A stretch of 64,000 bases of DNA, from assembly GCA_036873135.1 (NCBI GenBank), contig JAPTYO010000007.1, forward strand, positions 61,676,383 through 61,740,382. The letters are read 5' to 3'. Below are positions 9,044-20,543 of the stretch, one piece after another (positions within the stretch are counted from its first letter, which is position 1; each line of letters opens with the position of its first letter). A program made the position numbers and the translations under genes. The notes below the pieces were generated by a model, which searched no databases, was not told where the DNA came from, and saw only the letters and a list, made by a program, of their open reading frames with translations. Source of the DNA: Clarkia xantiana subsp. parviflora (taxonomy: Eukaryota > Streptophyta > Magnoliopsida > Myrtales > Onagraceae).

Positions 9044-10405
9044 ATGACAGGAAGACGACCAAAGAAGACGGGTGTAAGCAAGATGAAACCAACGAGAAGT
9101 CAACCGGGACCTTCTCACATGCTGGACGCAGAATCCACAGCTTCGTCCATTCCGTCCACAAATGCCCCTCCTACACAGTTCGGGCCAGAACATCAGAACA
9201 ACATGCCTCCGCAAGAGCAAGGAACGAGGGTGGATCAAGAAATTCCATCAGGAATGCCAGCTGAGGCAACACAGCAACAGCCAAGGAATGCAGCCAACAT
9301 GCCTACTGTCACACCGACAATGATGGCGACACTGGAAGAACTTCTTGCTCTCAGAGAGATCTTAAAGAATCAAGGATATGCTGCGTCTCCACCACCCCCG
9401 TGTAATAATGAACAAGCGGCACCAGCCAGAGAAGCGTCATATGATGCCAACCAGCAAAAACCGCAACACCCAGATGGAGTACAAGATTTTGAAGATGCCT
9501 ATCAACAGGCCAGGCAGGAGCCAGCACGTTCAGGCACTCCAAGCGTTGGCATGAAGCAACAAGGATTAAGATGGAAGCAGCATCCTGTGAGCAATTCACT
9601 ACGCCCACACAAGGAGGATATCTCTAAAACAACAAGCCATGATGGCACATACAACGATGGGTGGAGGAAGTCCGCGCACGAACATGACATCCCAATCACG
9701 GGACTCACGGCTAAGGCCTTAGAAGAAATGATTGAGAAGAAAATGAAGCAATCGAAGATGAAAGGAATGCATGCCCTGGATGAAAATGCATCACATCCGT
9801 TCTCTGATGAATTAGTGCACAGTCACGTTCCAGATGCCCTGTACAGAATCGGCGGAGAAAAATATAGAGGGAAAGGAGATCCAATCGAGCATGTGCAACA
9901 ACATGAAGCGTCTTTGCTAGGACGAACGGACAACCTGCATCACGTTGCCATGACATTTGCTAATACTCTCGTTGGAACTGCTGCACATTGGTTCTTCTCG
10001 CTGCCATGCGGAAGCGTTACGTCATGGGCATATCTAAAGGCAAAATTTATTCAAAGATACAAGGGAGAGCGCACACTCCTTAAAGGACCGAACGCGTTGA
10101 ATGAGGTGACACTGCAAAACGACGAGTCGCTAGCAGATTATTACATCCGCTTCAATCAAAACATCTCAGACATTCAAAGAAACAACACCGAGGGAGAAAT
10201 CGTGCGCGCCTTCATTGCAAATTTAGGCCGAAGAGGACATGCCCTGGCTGAAAAGATGGCAAGGCGCTCAGCTGAGACGCTTGAAGAATTGGCGGCGAGG
10301 GTAAAAGAATTCGTGGATCTGGACCGATTCAGAGAGCAACATCAGGCGAAAGTTAGTGCAGCTCGCGCTAAGGAGGAGCAAGCAAAACCCCAACAAGGCC
10401 CGTAG
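9044..10405 (+). pseudogene. gag: gag of E1 (capsid region)
   Basis: Structural protein of the retrotransposon particle. The first ATG is at 9044; the frame is open back to a GTG at 9032. A Gln/Pro-rich N-terminal part (to about residue 255) is followed by the retrotransposon gag domain, about residues 260-445: YRIGGEKYRG, TAAHWFFSLP, KFIQRYKGER, ESLADYYIRF, AFIANLG. The frame closes at TAG 10403-10405, but the same frame continues into the zinc knuckle and protease after two more stops (10442 and 10565). This is therefore one gag-pro frame with premature stops rather than a designed end. Most of this gag is deleted in E2. Confidence 0.85.
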
Positions 10406-11515
10406 CAAGCGAGACAATTCCAGCCCCACAGGAGGCCATATTAGCCCGAATTCCAAAAACCAAAAGAAGTTAACCTGGCAGAGTGCGTTCCTTTGAATGC
10501 ACCACTTTCCATAATCCTGAAGAAGATGAAGGAGGATAATATGTGGAGGGAGCCAGCGAATTTTTGAAAGGGGCCACTGGGAAAGCAGGAAGATAAATGG
10601 TGTGAAAACCATGAAGTCTACGGCCATGAAACAAACAGCTGTGTCAGCTTGCGATTTCGTATAAATAACTTCATCCTTAAAAGAGAGCTCAAGCAATACG
10701 TCGACCAAGGCGACAAACGACAAAAGAAGAACCATACTGAGCAACCCGGAAAGGGAAACAAGGGAAATGATAAAGTTAATGAAAACCCACCACCGCCAAA
10801 GCGTAGTGTCATCAACGTAATCCATGGTGGGCCAGCAGCAGGAGGTAGAGTTTCTAACGCCCGAGATGTCTATGCCTCACAGCTGCAAGTTTTGCCAAAG
10901 TATGGGAAGAGGCGACAACCGGAGAAGGAAGATATAATCATCCCGTTCTCAAACGCCGACAAGAAACACATAGTGTATCCCCATGATGATGCTTTGGTCA
11001 TAACAATGGACATCAATGGTTTTGACGTGCAAAGGATTCTGGTAGATGGTGGGAGTGCTGCGGATTTACTGCATATAGAGGTGCTCAAAAAGATGGGAAA
11101 AAAGGAAGCCGATCTCTCGCCGAGCACGTTTCCGTTGGTTAGTTTCGCAGGAGCGGCAACCTATCCATTGGGCATGATTACACTTCCAGTTATCCTTGGA
11201 GACGGGTGGAAGGCATTGCATATAGATGTCACTTTTGTGGTGGTAGACAACCTGGGGGCATATAACGGCATCCTAGGAAGAACGACGATTAAACCACATG
11301 ACGTTGTGCCATCCACAGCCCATCAGAAAATGAAGTTCCTAACTCCTCACGGGATTAGGGAAGTGCTAGGTGATCAGACAGCCGCACGAAAGTGCTATGT
11401 CAATGCCCTGAGAAAGATGAAACAAGTGTCAATTTCCATGATAGGAGTTGGTGCAAAGAGAAAATTGTTTGCCTCGAACGAAGATGATGAAAGGAAGAAG
11501 GAAAAGTTATCACCA
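10406..11515 (+). pseudogene. gag zinc knuckle and aspartic protease of E1
   Basis: Same frame as gag. After the stops at 10442-10444 (TAG) and 10565-10567 (TGA) comes the C-H-H-C knuckle WCENHEVYGHETNSC (about 10600-10645), then NVIHGGPAAGG, the protease with catalytic LVDGGSAADLL (about 11038-11070), and the ILGRTTIK box near 11270. In the full Tat elements here, protease runs on into RT with a linker and the motif ELFAWSPSDMPG. That motif is absent, and a second gag-like block begins near 11515. Confidence 0.85.
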
Positions 11516-12112
11516 AGGTCCGAACTTGACAGGATTCTTTGTTCACCTAGGCGAAGTGTGCTTGATGTCAAGCAGGGAGAAGAAGAATCCATCATGTCCT
11601 ACTTCCGAAGGTTCGCTCAAAATGCAACTGCACTGAGAGCAATCAAGAAAGATTTCATCAACGCATTTTTCCTGAACATGAACGCATCAACATTTTTGCT
11701 ATTCGGAAGGGAATTTGGGTGGCGTACAACCAAGACAATGGCGTGCTTAAAGGACGAGATGGAGACCGCGATCTCTTGTGAGCCTGAATTGAGATGGGGC
11801 ACACCTCTCAACGCAAGTCGGGAAACTCAAACTTCAAGGAAACCATAAGGCTCAAGCATGGATTATGCCAACATCTTCACACCTTTGAACACGGAGGTGG
11901 AAGAGATATACGTCAAGCTTTTGGAAAACAAGCTTCCAAGACCACTTGAGCCTGAAACCGCCTTCTTAGGCAGGGATATTGAAGATTGGTGCCGATATCA
12001 CCAAACATGGGGGCATAGTACCAATGATTTTTTGACCTTGAGGATGGAGATTGAAGAATTTATCGCGCATGGAGCTCTGGGAAGCTATGTCGTGAACAAT
12101 AGTGCCTGTTAG
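11516..12112 (+). pseudogene. Second gag-like block where RT should be
   Basis: Still in the gag-pro frame. The first half (to TAA at 11846-11848) has gag-like ESIMSYFRRFAQNATAL and CLKDEMETAI. Three codons after the stop it reopens at ATG 11858 with YANIFTPLNTEVEEIYVKL and a knuckle-like WCRYHQTWGHSTNDF. There the last Cys of the C-H-H-C pattern is Phe. This layout (conserved gag core, TPLNT linker, zinc knuckle) resembles the C-terminal half of a different Tat-type gag. It ends at 12112 with no RT after it. The domain assignment is inference from motif order. Confidence 0.6.
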
Positions 12113-13368
12113 CCGCCAAGATATATTTGAGGGAGATAGACTTTCCACTTTTAATCTATCTTTTTCAGTGCACCTTTAGGAATATAAGTGCAGTTCATGC
12201 CTTTGTAATTAGAAGTATTTCGGAAGAAGCAGTCGATAGACGCCTTCCCGCAAAGCTATTGTAAACACGACAAATATCTAATGATGGTCAATTTACTTTC
12301 GTAGGTACATCTCTACATTATGCATTATACTCTGGATTAACATCAAGTAGAAAACAACGTGCATACTACTCATAATCATCACGCCATGCAACTTATAATA
12401 GGCGACATCAACAAATGCATCTTCAACAAATTCAAAAGCAATATCATGCAATATTCCAAAGAGTGACATGGTGCAATATCCTCCTAAAAAGGACAATACC
12501 CATGTTTACATCTATCAAAAGTAACATGTTGCGACATCATTTCCAAGAGTGCAAACCTCATGTTTACTTCTAAAAAATGACATGTTGTGAAATCCTTCGG
12601 GCAAATCCTCATGTTCATAGCCATTCCCTGAATAGAAACAGGATGCGGCAAATGCAATAATGGGACTGATCACCCCACCGTGGCGGAAGTCCTCTCATTA
12701 GATGACAACCCCACACACTAAAAGTATGCACTCTCTCTTAAGGGTTCATACACCATGAAGACTTAGGCCCGAAAAGGGATGGCTTCATGTTATACGCTTT
12801 TTTAAGCAGACCTTGTACAAAACTCATCAAACTTACAAGTCGAGTCTTGTATAACGTTATCTTGCTATTTGGCATTTAACGCAAAAACAATAAAATAAGC
12901 AAGAAGTACCTTGCAACAACGTCGCCTTAGAGTGGAACTAAGAGACGGTATAAACTTAAGTCTTGCTTCGTCAAGACGACACTGCTACATGTCAAGTGCC
13001 AGTGCCGAGTGCCAAGTGCCAAGTGCCCGCGCCAAGTACATTACTACTTACAACACTACAAGTACCTAGCGTAAACATCTTGCCGTGCCTTGGAATCCAA
13101 CCAAAAGGGGAGCTCATAACACTCAACAATGCACGACATATAGTCGCAACTACGGACATCATGTTCATCATCTAAGGATATCTATCCTATCTTCCAAGTC
13201 TGAAGCATACGGGCAACATTGATAACTCAAGGTATGAAATATTACCAACAAGTTATCACATGGTTTTTATTATTGAAAAACAGGTCCAAATGACGAAGTT
13301 CCATACAAAGCAAACACACAAATAAAGGTTCAAACAAAAGCCTCAAGCATATCATCATTTCCAAAGGA
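12113..13368 (+). other. Noncoding region between the sense genes and the antisense gene of E1
   Basis: From about 12280 it matches 50025-50930 of E2 closely (shared CATCAAGTAGAAAA, GGGACTGATCACCCCACCG and AAGTCTTGCTTCGTCAAGACGAC), where it follows the integrase stop. It contains no plausible ORF. Repeats of GCCAAGTGCC occur near 13000. In E1 it directly follows the second gag block, which supports replacement of pol. Confidence 0.8.
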
Positions 13369-15753
13369 CTAAGACAGCATGTCCAAGAAATCAACACCAA
13401 GTTCAACATCAGCATTATCATATCCAAAGGTCAAAGCAATAGAAGCCGCTTCAGCTGCCTTACGTTGCAAATCCGCAACATGGTCAACAACAAAAGAAGA
13501 ATAAGGACCCAGCTTGTCGAACGGAAACCCGGGGAAGTGCGTGAACTCTACCAATGTGATCTTTGGCAAACTCATCAACCAAAGGTGCAAGATCCGCTTT
13601 AGCAGCAGCAAAGACAACGGTAGAATAGGCAGGGGTGCTAGGATACTCAGCCAATCCCTTCTCAACACCCGCTTTGTGTGCCTCGTCACGAACAGAAGCA
13701 AGCGCGACATCATGAACAATGTTGCTCTCCGCAATTTGCTGCTTAATAACAGCAATCTCGGCCTCAAGTTGTTCAGCATGGACACGACGAGTAGCAATAC
13801 GCGCATCAATATCGGCAACCTTGGAGTTCAAATTCCGCACTTCCTCTTCGGACTGTGCAAGCTCGCGGGAAACTGTACTGCACTTTTTGATAGCAGCCTT
13901 CCTCTCACTTACAAGCTCCAGCACAAAGGAAGACATGTTCATCATCCTTGAAATAGCCTAGGTATAACAAACAAAACGATCATGATCATCAACAACAACA
14001 ACAAAGCATACGCGTACATCAGGAAGGCAAAAAGTTAGAGAAAGATCTACCGGCGCAAATTCAGCCAGGCCGCTCTCAATGTATGCCTGTGCCTCCTCAT
14101 CAGTAGACGGTTTTACATCATGATCACCAGGAAGAACACATCTTTGAAGCACCCGCACACCAACTCCTGGAGTGCTAAGTTTGGAGTCCTTCGGGAAATG
14201 AAGACTACCAGCGGAGAAAGGTGACCAGTTTTCTCCGGAAACATCAATCCCGTCAGAAAGGATCAAATCATCACGCTTAATACGAGGCAACGCTACAATA
14301 AGAAGAACACAAAACAAAGAGGACATTAGCAAAGTATGCTAAGTATAAGAAGTATGTCAAATAGAACAAACGCATACCTCGGTGGGAAGAACGCTCCTCC
14401 TCAGGCCGGTCACTCGACCGGGGGGCAGAAGGCGCTATCGTGCGACTCTCAACTCTCTTTCCCTTTATCGCAAGAAGGAGCTGGAATAGCCGCACTCGGT
14501 TTAGGACGCTTCGGGTCACTCGAGGGACACGCCCCTGAGGCAGATCTCTTAGGAGGAACACTAGTGGCAGGTACCGCAACAACGCGCTCAGTCACATGCA
14601 TGGAGTTACCTAAAGGAACAAAGACAACGTGGATATAAAAAAACTTGAAAAAAATCAGTAAGTCAAGCGAAAGATACAAGAAGACGCCTCACTTTTTGGT
14701 CCTTTGCCACGATCATGTCCGGAGCCTTCAGGAATAGTGGGGGCAACATTACGAGCACGACGCCCAACTGGCAGGTTGTCACAATCATTAGCTGTCTGCA
14801 AAGACGAGCTTTTTCCATCAAAACGACCTACATTGCAACATAGTACAGGTTATAAAAGATATAACATACCAAATCTTCAGAAGGAAGTATATGAATCCCG
14901 GCATCAATCAAATCCTGATCTGAAGCACACAATAGACAACGATAACGGCGCTCTTGTTGACATCGAAAAATGATCTTCACCGCCTCCCTATCATCCAAGG
15001 AAAGGTCAGAAAAAATAGGAGCCGGATCAGCCTTCTCCACGCTCTCAACATCCCAAATAGTCCCGACATCGTATACGGAGAAGTAGTGGTGTCGCCAATG
15101 AGAACCAGAACGATCAGCTGGGGCGGCTAGACGTTGTTTGTGATCCCATTCGGCATCCCCAAGACCAAGCTTCTCGAAGCCCTTATCTTGCAAGTTCGGC
15201 CAACGCATTTTCATTCCACATAACCCCGTTGCATCTGGACACATCAGTTGATAGAAGCATCGAAAAAGAGTGGTAGAATAGTGCCAAGATCGCTTGTGGA
15301 ACAAACTCGAAAACAACTCCATACACAAAGGCCAGCAGGAGATAGGCTTAAGGGTGATATCCGGTAATAGCGACAAAGGTCCATCAAGTCAGGACAATAG
15401 GGAAAGTGCAGACCTTCCTTAATCTGCGAGTTATAAATTTCAGATAGATCACTTGGAGGAATAGTAACTTGCCCTTTTTTGGAGTCCGGAAGCACGTCAT
15501 AAGGAAGAATAGCCTCCAAAGCAGAATCAACTCCACAGCAAGTCGCGTATAGCTCAAACATGTCTTCGTCAATATAGTTGAAGAAGTAACTCCAATCCCT
15601 CGTTGTATCCTTAAGAGACTCAACCGTGTTGATACCCGGCTCGTCACCAACATCTGAACACAATGTCACTCGCGGAACGGGGATAGAAGACTTACTCAAG
15701 ATAACCACGGGAAGAAGGCTAACTCTGAAAAGAAGTCTGCGTAACTCGGAATC
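13369..15753 (-). pseudogene. Antisense gene of E1 (Tat aORF, spliced)
   Basis: Runs against gag. After an acceptor (TTTTCAG) an exon starts at 15753. It encodes a domain with LHFPYCPDLMDLCRYYRISPLSLSPAG, resembling the 'putative gypsy type transposon' (Transposase_28) family, and WRHHYFSVYDVGTIWDVE, and continues to a donor-like GTATGT at 14869. Further exon-like blocks lie at 14827-14700, about 14620-14390 and 14293-14030. A coiled-coil block follows from about 13950 to 13480 (ELVSERKAAIKKCSTVSREL, EAEIAVIKQQI). The C-terminus needs a frame change near 13560 (FPGFPFDKLGPYS). Acceptors and donors are in-silico guesses. First exon and promoter not found. The same gene occurs in E2 (51060-52549) and E3 (21688-24613). 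Confidence 0.65.
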
Positions 15754-15825
15754 CTGAAAATTACAAGTAACAAGTCAATCAGTGTGCAAGCTCTATGTAT
15801 GTACATGCATAACAACATGGGCACA

Positions 15826-16850
15826 TGGTTTCAAGTGAAAAATATTTTCTAAGTGTTTCCATGTACGTACATACATGTCGACAAGGATGCGTGTCGACAA
15901 GTGAAAAATATTTTCTAAGTGTTTCCACGTACGTACATACATGTCGACAAGGATGCGTGTCGACAAGAGGAAAATATTTTCTAAGTGTTTCCATGTACGT
16001 ACATACATGTCGACAAGGATGCGTGTCGACAAGTGAAAAATATTTTCTAAGTGTTTCCATGTACGTACATACATGTCGACAAGGATGCATGTCGACAAGT
16101 GAAAAATATTTTCTAAGTGCTTCCATGTACGTACATACATGTCGTCAAGAATGCATGTCGACAGGTGAAAAATATTTTCTAAGTGTTTCTATGTACGTAC
16201 ATACATGTCGACAAGGATGCGTGTCGACAAGAGGAAAATATTTTCTAAGTGTTTCCATGTACGTACATACATGTCGACAAGGATGCGTGTCGACAAGTGA
16301 AAAATATTTTCTAAGTGTTTCCATGTACGTACATACATGTCGACAAGGATGCATGTTGACAAGTGAAAAATATTTTCTAAGTGTTTCCATGTACGTACAT
16401 ACATGTCGATAAGAATGCGTGTCGACAGGTGAAAAATATTTTCTAAGTGTTTTCATGTACGTACATACATGTCGACAAGGATGCGTGTCTACAAGAGGAA
16501 AATATTTTCTAAGTGTTTCCATGTACGTACATACATGTCGACAAGGATGTGTGTCGACAAGAGGAAAATATTTTCTAAGTGTTTCCATGTACGTACATAC
16601 ATGTCGACAAGGATGCGTGTCGACAAGTGAAAAATATTTTCTAAGTGTTTCCATGTACGTACATACATGTCGACAAGGATGCATGTCGACAAGTGAAAAA
16701 TATTTTCTAAGTGTTTCCATGTACGTACATGCATGTCGACAAGTGAAAAATATTTTCTAAGTGTTTCCATGAACGTACATACATGTCGACAAGAGGAAAA
16801 TATTTTCTAAGTGTTTCCATGTACGTACGTACATGTCGACAAGGATGGAT
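15826..16850. repeat. 66-bp satellite array (about 15 copies) in E1
   Basis: The unit contains GTGAAAAATATTTTCTAAG, GTGTTTCCATGTACGTAC and ATACATGTCGACAAGGATG, with palindromes TGTCGACA and GTACGTAC. Copies are nearly identical, some with GAGG for GTGA. The last units (16735-16850) are shortened by 22 bases or more. Because 66 is a multiple of three, long ORFs of 22-residue repeats appear on both strands. They are not genes. Confidence 0.95.
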
Positions 16851-17151
16851 TGCACACATCAAGTAGCTACTATCGACTTCTACACAATGCCTCTTGAACA
16901 CTCCTACGATGTTTATCGAAAAAGCTCATACGACAACATCTATGCTATCATTACCAACATACGACCATGGATGACCGTGTACGTACAATTATCAATCATC
17001 AATATCAAGCATGCTAGAATAACGACTAAGGCATGGGAAAACATGTCGACAATGAACACTATGCATAAGGGAAGTATAACGATTCATTTATACTTTTCTA
17101 AAATTTTCAGCACTTAGGAAAAATTTTGGCCGATTTGGGGCTAAATATTCT
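16851..17151. other. Spacer in E1
   Basis: AT-rich sequence between the satellite and the duplicated block. I see no gene, repeat or recognisable signal. It is absent from E2. Confidence 0.6.
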
Positions 17152-17935
17152 AATGCATTTCATCAAACACCTTGTATGCATGATTAGATGACTAGGTACA
17201 TGGTGATTTCAAGTCTAAATCAAGGCCAAACGAAGTCACGAAAGGTCTAGCCATATACGAAATTAGACTCACCGACACGAAACAAGTCCGAGTTGCTACT
17301 CGCCCTCACCCGGAGATCCACGCGCCGCCGCCGTCCACACGCGCCGCCACCACCGCCCTCACGCGCTGCTACCAAATGCCTCACGCGCCGCCCCCCTTTG
17401 CTCCACGCGCCGTCTCGATTCCCTCTTTGCCCGGATTCGATCTTGGTCGATGTCAAATGTGATGAGATTACTCCAAATTCACACCTCCATGAATTCCCTC
17501 TTCTTCAAGAATGGAGAGCTTCTTGAGGATTTATCTATTAAAGGATGTAAGATAATGCATTTTATTAAACACCTTGTATGCATGATAAGATAACTAGGTA
17601 CATGATGATTTCAAGACTAAATCAAGGCCAAATGAAGTCACGAAAGGTTTAGCCATGTACGAAATTGGACTCACCGACACGAAGCGAGTTCAAATTACTA
17701 CTCGCCCTCACTCGAAGACCTACGCGCCGCCGCCGTCCACATGCGCCGCCGCCACCGCCCTCACGCGCCGCCCCCCTTTGCCTCACGCGCCGCCTCAATT
17801 CCCTCCTTGCCCGGATTCGATCTTGATCGATGTCAAAAGTAATGTAATTGCTCCAAATTCAAACCTCCATGAATTCCCTCTTCATCAAGAATTGAAAGCT
17901 TCTTGAGGATCTATCTATTAAGGATGTAAGATAAT
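17152..17935. repeat. Tandem duplication of a ~390-bp unit with a GC-rich CGCGCCGCC core
   Basis: Two units (17152-17550 and 17551-17935) start AATGCATTT..ATCAAACACC-like and end GGATGTAAGATAATG. Each carries a C-rich ACGCGCCGCC stretch (17290-17420; 17710-17800). E2 has one partial unit at 52560-52805, placed directly upstream (minus sense) of its antisense gene. The core could be the 5' end or promoter of that gene, but I found no clear ATG. Confidence 0.8.
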
Positions 17936-18602
17936 GGGTATTTTCTCTCCTAATTCTCATTAATAGTGCCTACACCATGTGCTAAGGACTAAACTAATAT
18001 TTATTTTCACACAAGTCCTTAGTATCACATAATTGCATCTCTCCTATGCTTGTTTTACATACTTGCTCTCTAGTATTACATAGCGCGCTTCGTAGATCGT
18101 CATGCATGATTATCGCTTTTATACGTACATAATGCAAATTCATGATAGTCGCGTGATTACTTTTATAATCTAAGTATGAATTGAATGTTTGCATCATTTT
18201 CCATGATTGCATCATACTACATGCTTGCATCATTTTTCATATTTACATCATGCTTCATGATTACATACATGTTCTCCAAATTCATATTACTCTAAGTGTT
18301 TTGCTTATTGCATGATTACGTCATTCATCTACTACACTGTCATCATTTACATATTGACAATGTGTTATACGCTTATTTCATATACCATGATATTATCATA
18401 ATGCATATCATTGTACGCATATTGTCCGTTACGCTAACCTTGTAAACAGATTACGTACATACGATGGAAAATTAAAAGTTGGTCAAATTTAAGATCTCAA
18501 CATTCGAATTGACAAACAGGCCACCCCTGAGGTCAGTACCGAACCTAAATTGGACGAATATCATATATTTGAAAAGAGTCAAGTACGGGTTTTGAACCAC
18601 TA
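17936..18602 (+). other. 3' noncoding region of E1
   Basis: AT-rich with many CATGATT / TGCATCAT repeats. It matches 52805-53435 of E2 closely, including AAATTGGACGAAT just upstream of the polypurine tract. No gene seen. Confidence 0.8.
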
Positions 18603-18619
18603 CTTGACTCGGGGGCAAG
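18603..18619 (+). promoter_or_regulatory. Polypurine tract of E1
   Basis: CTTGACTCGGGGGCAAG immediately before the 3' LTR (TGTTAG at 18620). Identical in its core to that of E2 (53436-53452). Confidence 0.85.
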
Positions 18620-19304
18620 TGTTAGATATCTGTCCAATTCGGGTTCGTATTTACATTTTGGGCCTCGTAAAATATCCCAAAACCCATAAAAAACCCTTTC
18701 GCGGACACCTAAGTCTAAAACGGTCTGGGATACGCATAATTCCCGAGCCGAAGGACTTCCGGATTGCTTCGGCAACTCCCGTCCCGGATTGTTAAACAAT
18801 CCGGGTAGGTCCGGATTACCGTTTTACCTCGTACGCTCACCCTGATTAAATTGCCAAGTGCGGGAAGTAGGTGCATACATAGTCGGCCTTGATGACGGTA
18901 TACGTCTTCCTTATATACCGACATCAAGTAGTTCAAAACTGGGCATGATCCTTAGGTTCCCTATAAATAGGGGCCTAGGTCTCCCATTCTAGACAATTCC
19001 CACACTTTTGGACTTGAAATGCTCTCACTTCTCTCTAAGGCTTTCTCTCTCTAGAAGTGCTAACTTGAGCGTCGGAGTGGGCCCAACCAGCATTCCCCCC
19101 CTCCCACGCTGGTTATTGCCCCTCGTGCAGGACCCGAAGATCAGGAGCTCAATGTCGAGGACTGGGAATTCAGCTCGGTGATTGTGTATTAAGGATTGCG
19201 GCGTTCCCGTCCTTATATATATATCTCGAGCCCGATCGTGAAGGAAGAAGCCGGTTCGTGAAGGAAAAAGCCCAAAACTGCCAAGTGGTGAAGTGAACAC
19301 AACA
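18620..19304 (+). mobile_element. 3' LTR of E1 (family A)
   Basis: 685 bp, TGTTAG to ACACAACA, followed by the TSD CCGTA. TATA box at 18963-18969. Colinear with the 5' LTR. Confidence 0.92.
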
Positions 19305-19434
19305 CCGTAGAACAAGTTTGAGGAGATTTGTCCAAAGACGAGTAAACACTAATTTTGGTTGGGAAGTATATCTTCTTTCGAGTCTTCGAATCTTCAAGGA
19401 AACTCCTGGCTTATTTCGGAAAGTGCAAAAAAGT

Positions 19435-19870
19435 AGAGCCTCTCTCGGTGGTGCCCCTGTTGGCGGTGCCTCTATTAGCGTGCCCCTGCTGGCGATGTAG
19501 AAAGTAGAACCTCTGTCGGCGGTGCCCTTGTTGGCAGTTCTTCCATTGGTAGTGCGGAAAAGTAAAGCCTCGGTTGGTGGTGCCCCTGTTGGCGGTGCAG
19601 AAAGTAAAGCCTCCAGTGGCGTGCGGAAAAGTAAAGCCTCTAGTGGCGTGCGGAAAAGTAAAGCCTCCAATAGCGTGCAGTAAAGTAAAATCTTGATCGA
19701 TGATGCCTCCAGTGGCGAGCGACAAGAAAAAGCCTCCAGTGGCATGTAATAAAGTAAAACCTTAATCGACGATGCCTCCAGTGGCGAGCGATAAGGAAAA
19801 GCCTCTAGTGGTGTGTATCGGAGAAGAGCCTTTAGTGGCGTCCGTTGGAGAAGTGCCTCTAGTGGCGTGA
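19435..19870. repeat. ~28-60-bp minisatellite in B1
   Basis: Irregular repeats of AGTAAAGCCTC plus CAGTGGCGTGCGG (plus strand), shifting to longer units with CTTGATCGATGATGCC. Confidence 0.85.
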
Positions 19871-19959
19871 CTTGCGAATGCTGAATACTAAGGCTTCGTT
19901 CGTCGGAGTTGACTCTTAGGAAGCTGGAAAACTTCAGATCCTGATTGTCGGTTGTGACT

Positions 19960-20325
19960 TGTAGGAACAGACTGTAACAGTCCTACTCATCCTTTGAGTG
20001 GTGACTTGCGAGAGCAGACTGTAACTGTCCCGCTTGCCGCCAAGTTAACTTGTAGGAATAGATTGTAACAGTCCTACTCATCCTTGAATGGCGACTCGCG
20101 AGAGCAGACTGTAACCGTCCCGCTTGCCCTGAAGTTGACTCGTAGGAACAGACTGTAACAGTCCTACTCATCTTTGGAATGCGACCTGCGAGAGCACACT
20201 GTAACCGTGTCGCTTGCCGTGAAGTTGACTCGTAGGCACAGACTGTAACAGTCCTACTCGTCCTTTGAGTGGTGAATCGCGAGAACAGACAGTAACCATC
20301 CCGCTTGCCGTTTGGAAGACGCTGT
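19960..20325. repeat. 90-bp tandem array (4 copies) in B1
   Basis: TCCTACTC recurs at about 19981, 20072, 20162 and 20252, an exact 90-base period. Each unit contains GCGAGAGCAGACTGTAAC and CGCTTGCCG. Confidence 0.9.
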
Positions 20326-20543
20326 GTCGTAGAAAATACGCTTGCGCATGAGTGTTTGTCCCTAATTTTTGCCTAAATTGTGCATTTTGCGACAACCTAG
20401 CGAGATCTTTTTTTTTTTTTTTGAGAATGTCTCTTTTTTCTATCCTTTTGCCACGGCCGATTGAGAGATTTCCGACCGTGCCCCTCAGCTTTTTATTTTT
20501 TCTCCTTTTGCCATGATTGCAATTCCTGAACTTGCAACAATGT

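Larger units (their letters stand above)
8308..19304 (+). mobile_element. Element E1: full-length Tat-type LTR retrotransposon without RT/RNase H/integrase, TSD CCGTA
   Basis: Both LTRs are present (8308-8996 and 18620-19304; TG...CA) and CCGTA flanks the element at 8303-8307 and 19305-19309. Internal order: primer site, gag, protease, a second gag-like block, noncoding region, an antisense gene (minus, 13369-15753), a 66-bp satellite, a duplicated ~390-bp unit, a polypurine tract. No RT, RNase H or integrase is readable in any frame. The LTR family and the 3' noncoding region are shared with E2 (45188-53997), which has pol but lacks most of gag. E1 sits in the polypurine-tract region of B1. 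Confidence 0.92.
19305..20543 (-). mobile_element. Internal region of B1 (noncoding, minisatellite-rich)
   Basis: Resumes B1 after the E1 insertion. No protein domain is readable. On the minus strand, 20543 to about 20320 matches 61560-61830 of element B2 (shared GAGGGGCAC, CCGTGGCAAAAGG and TTAGGGACAAACA), which identifies it as family B internal sequence. A T12-15 tract lies near 20409. The small minus ORF at 20168-20554 is not conserved. Confidence 0.65.

Noticed and set aside
15779..16901. Long repetitive ORFs on both strands (up to 195 codons)
   Set aside because: They arise from a 66-bp tandem repeat whose length is a multiple of three; every frame without a stop in one unit stays open.
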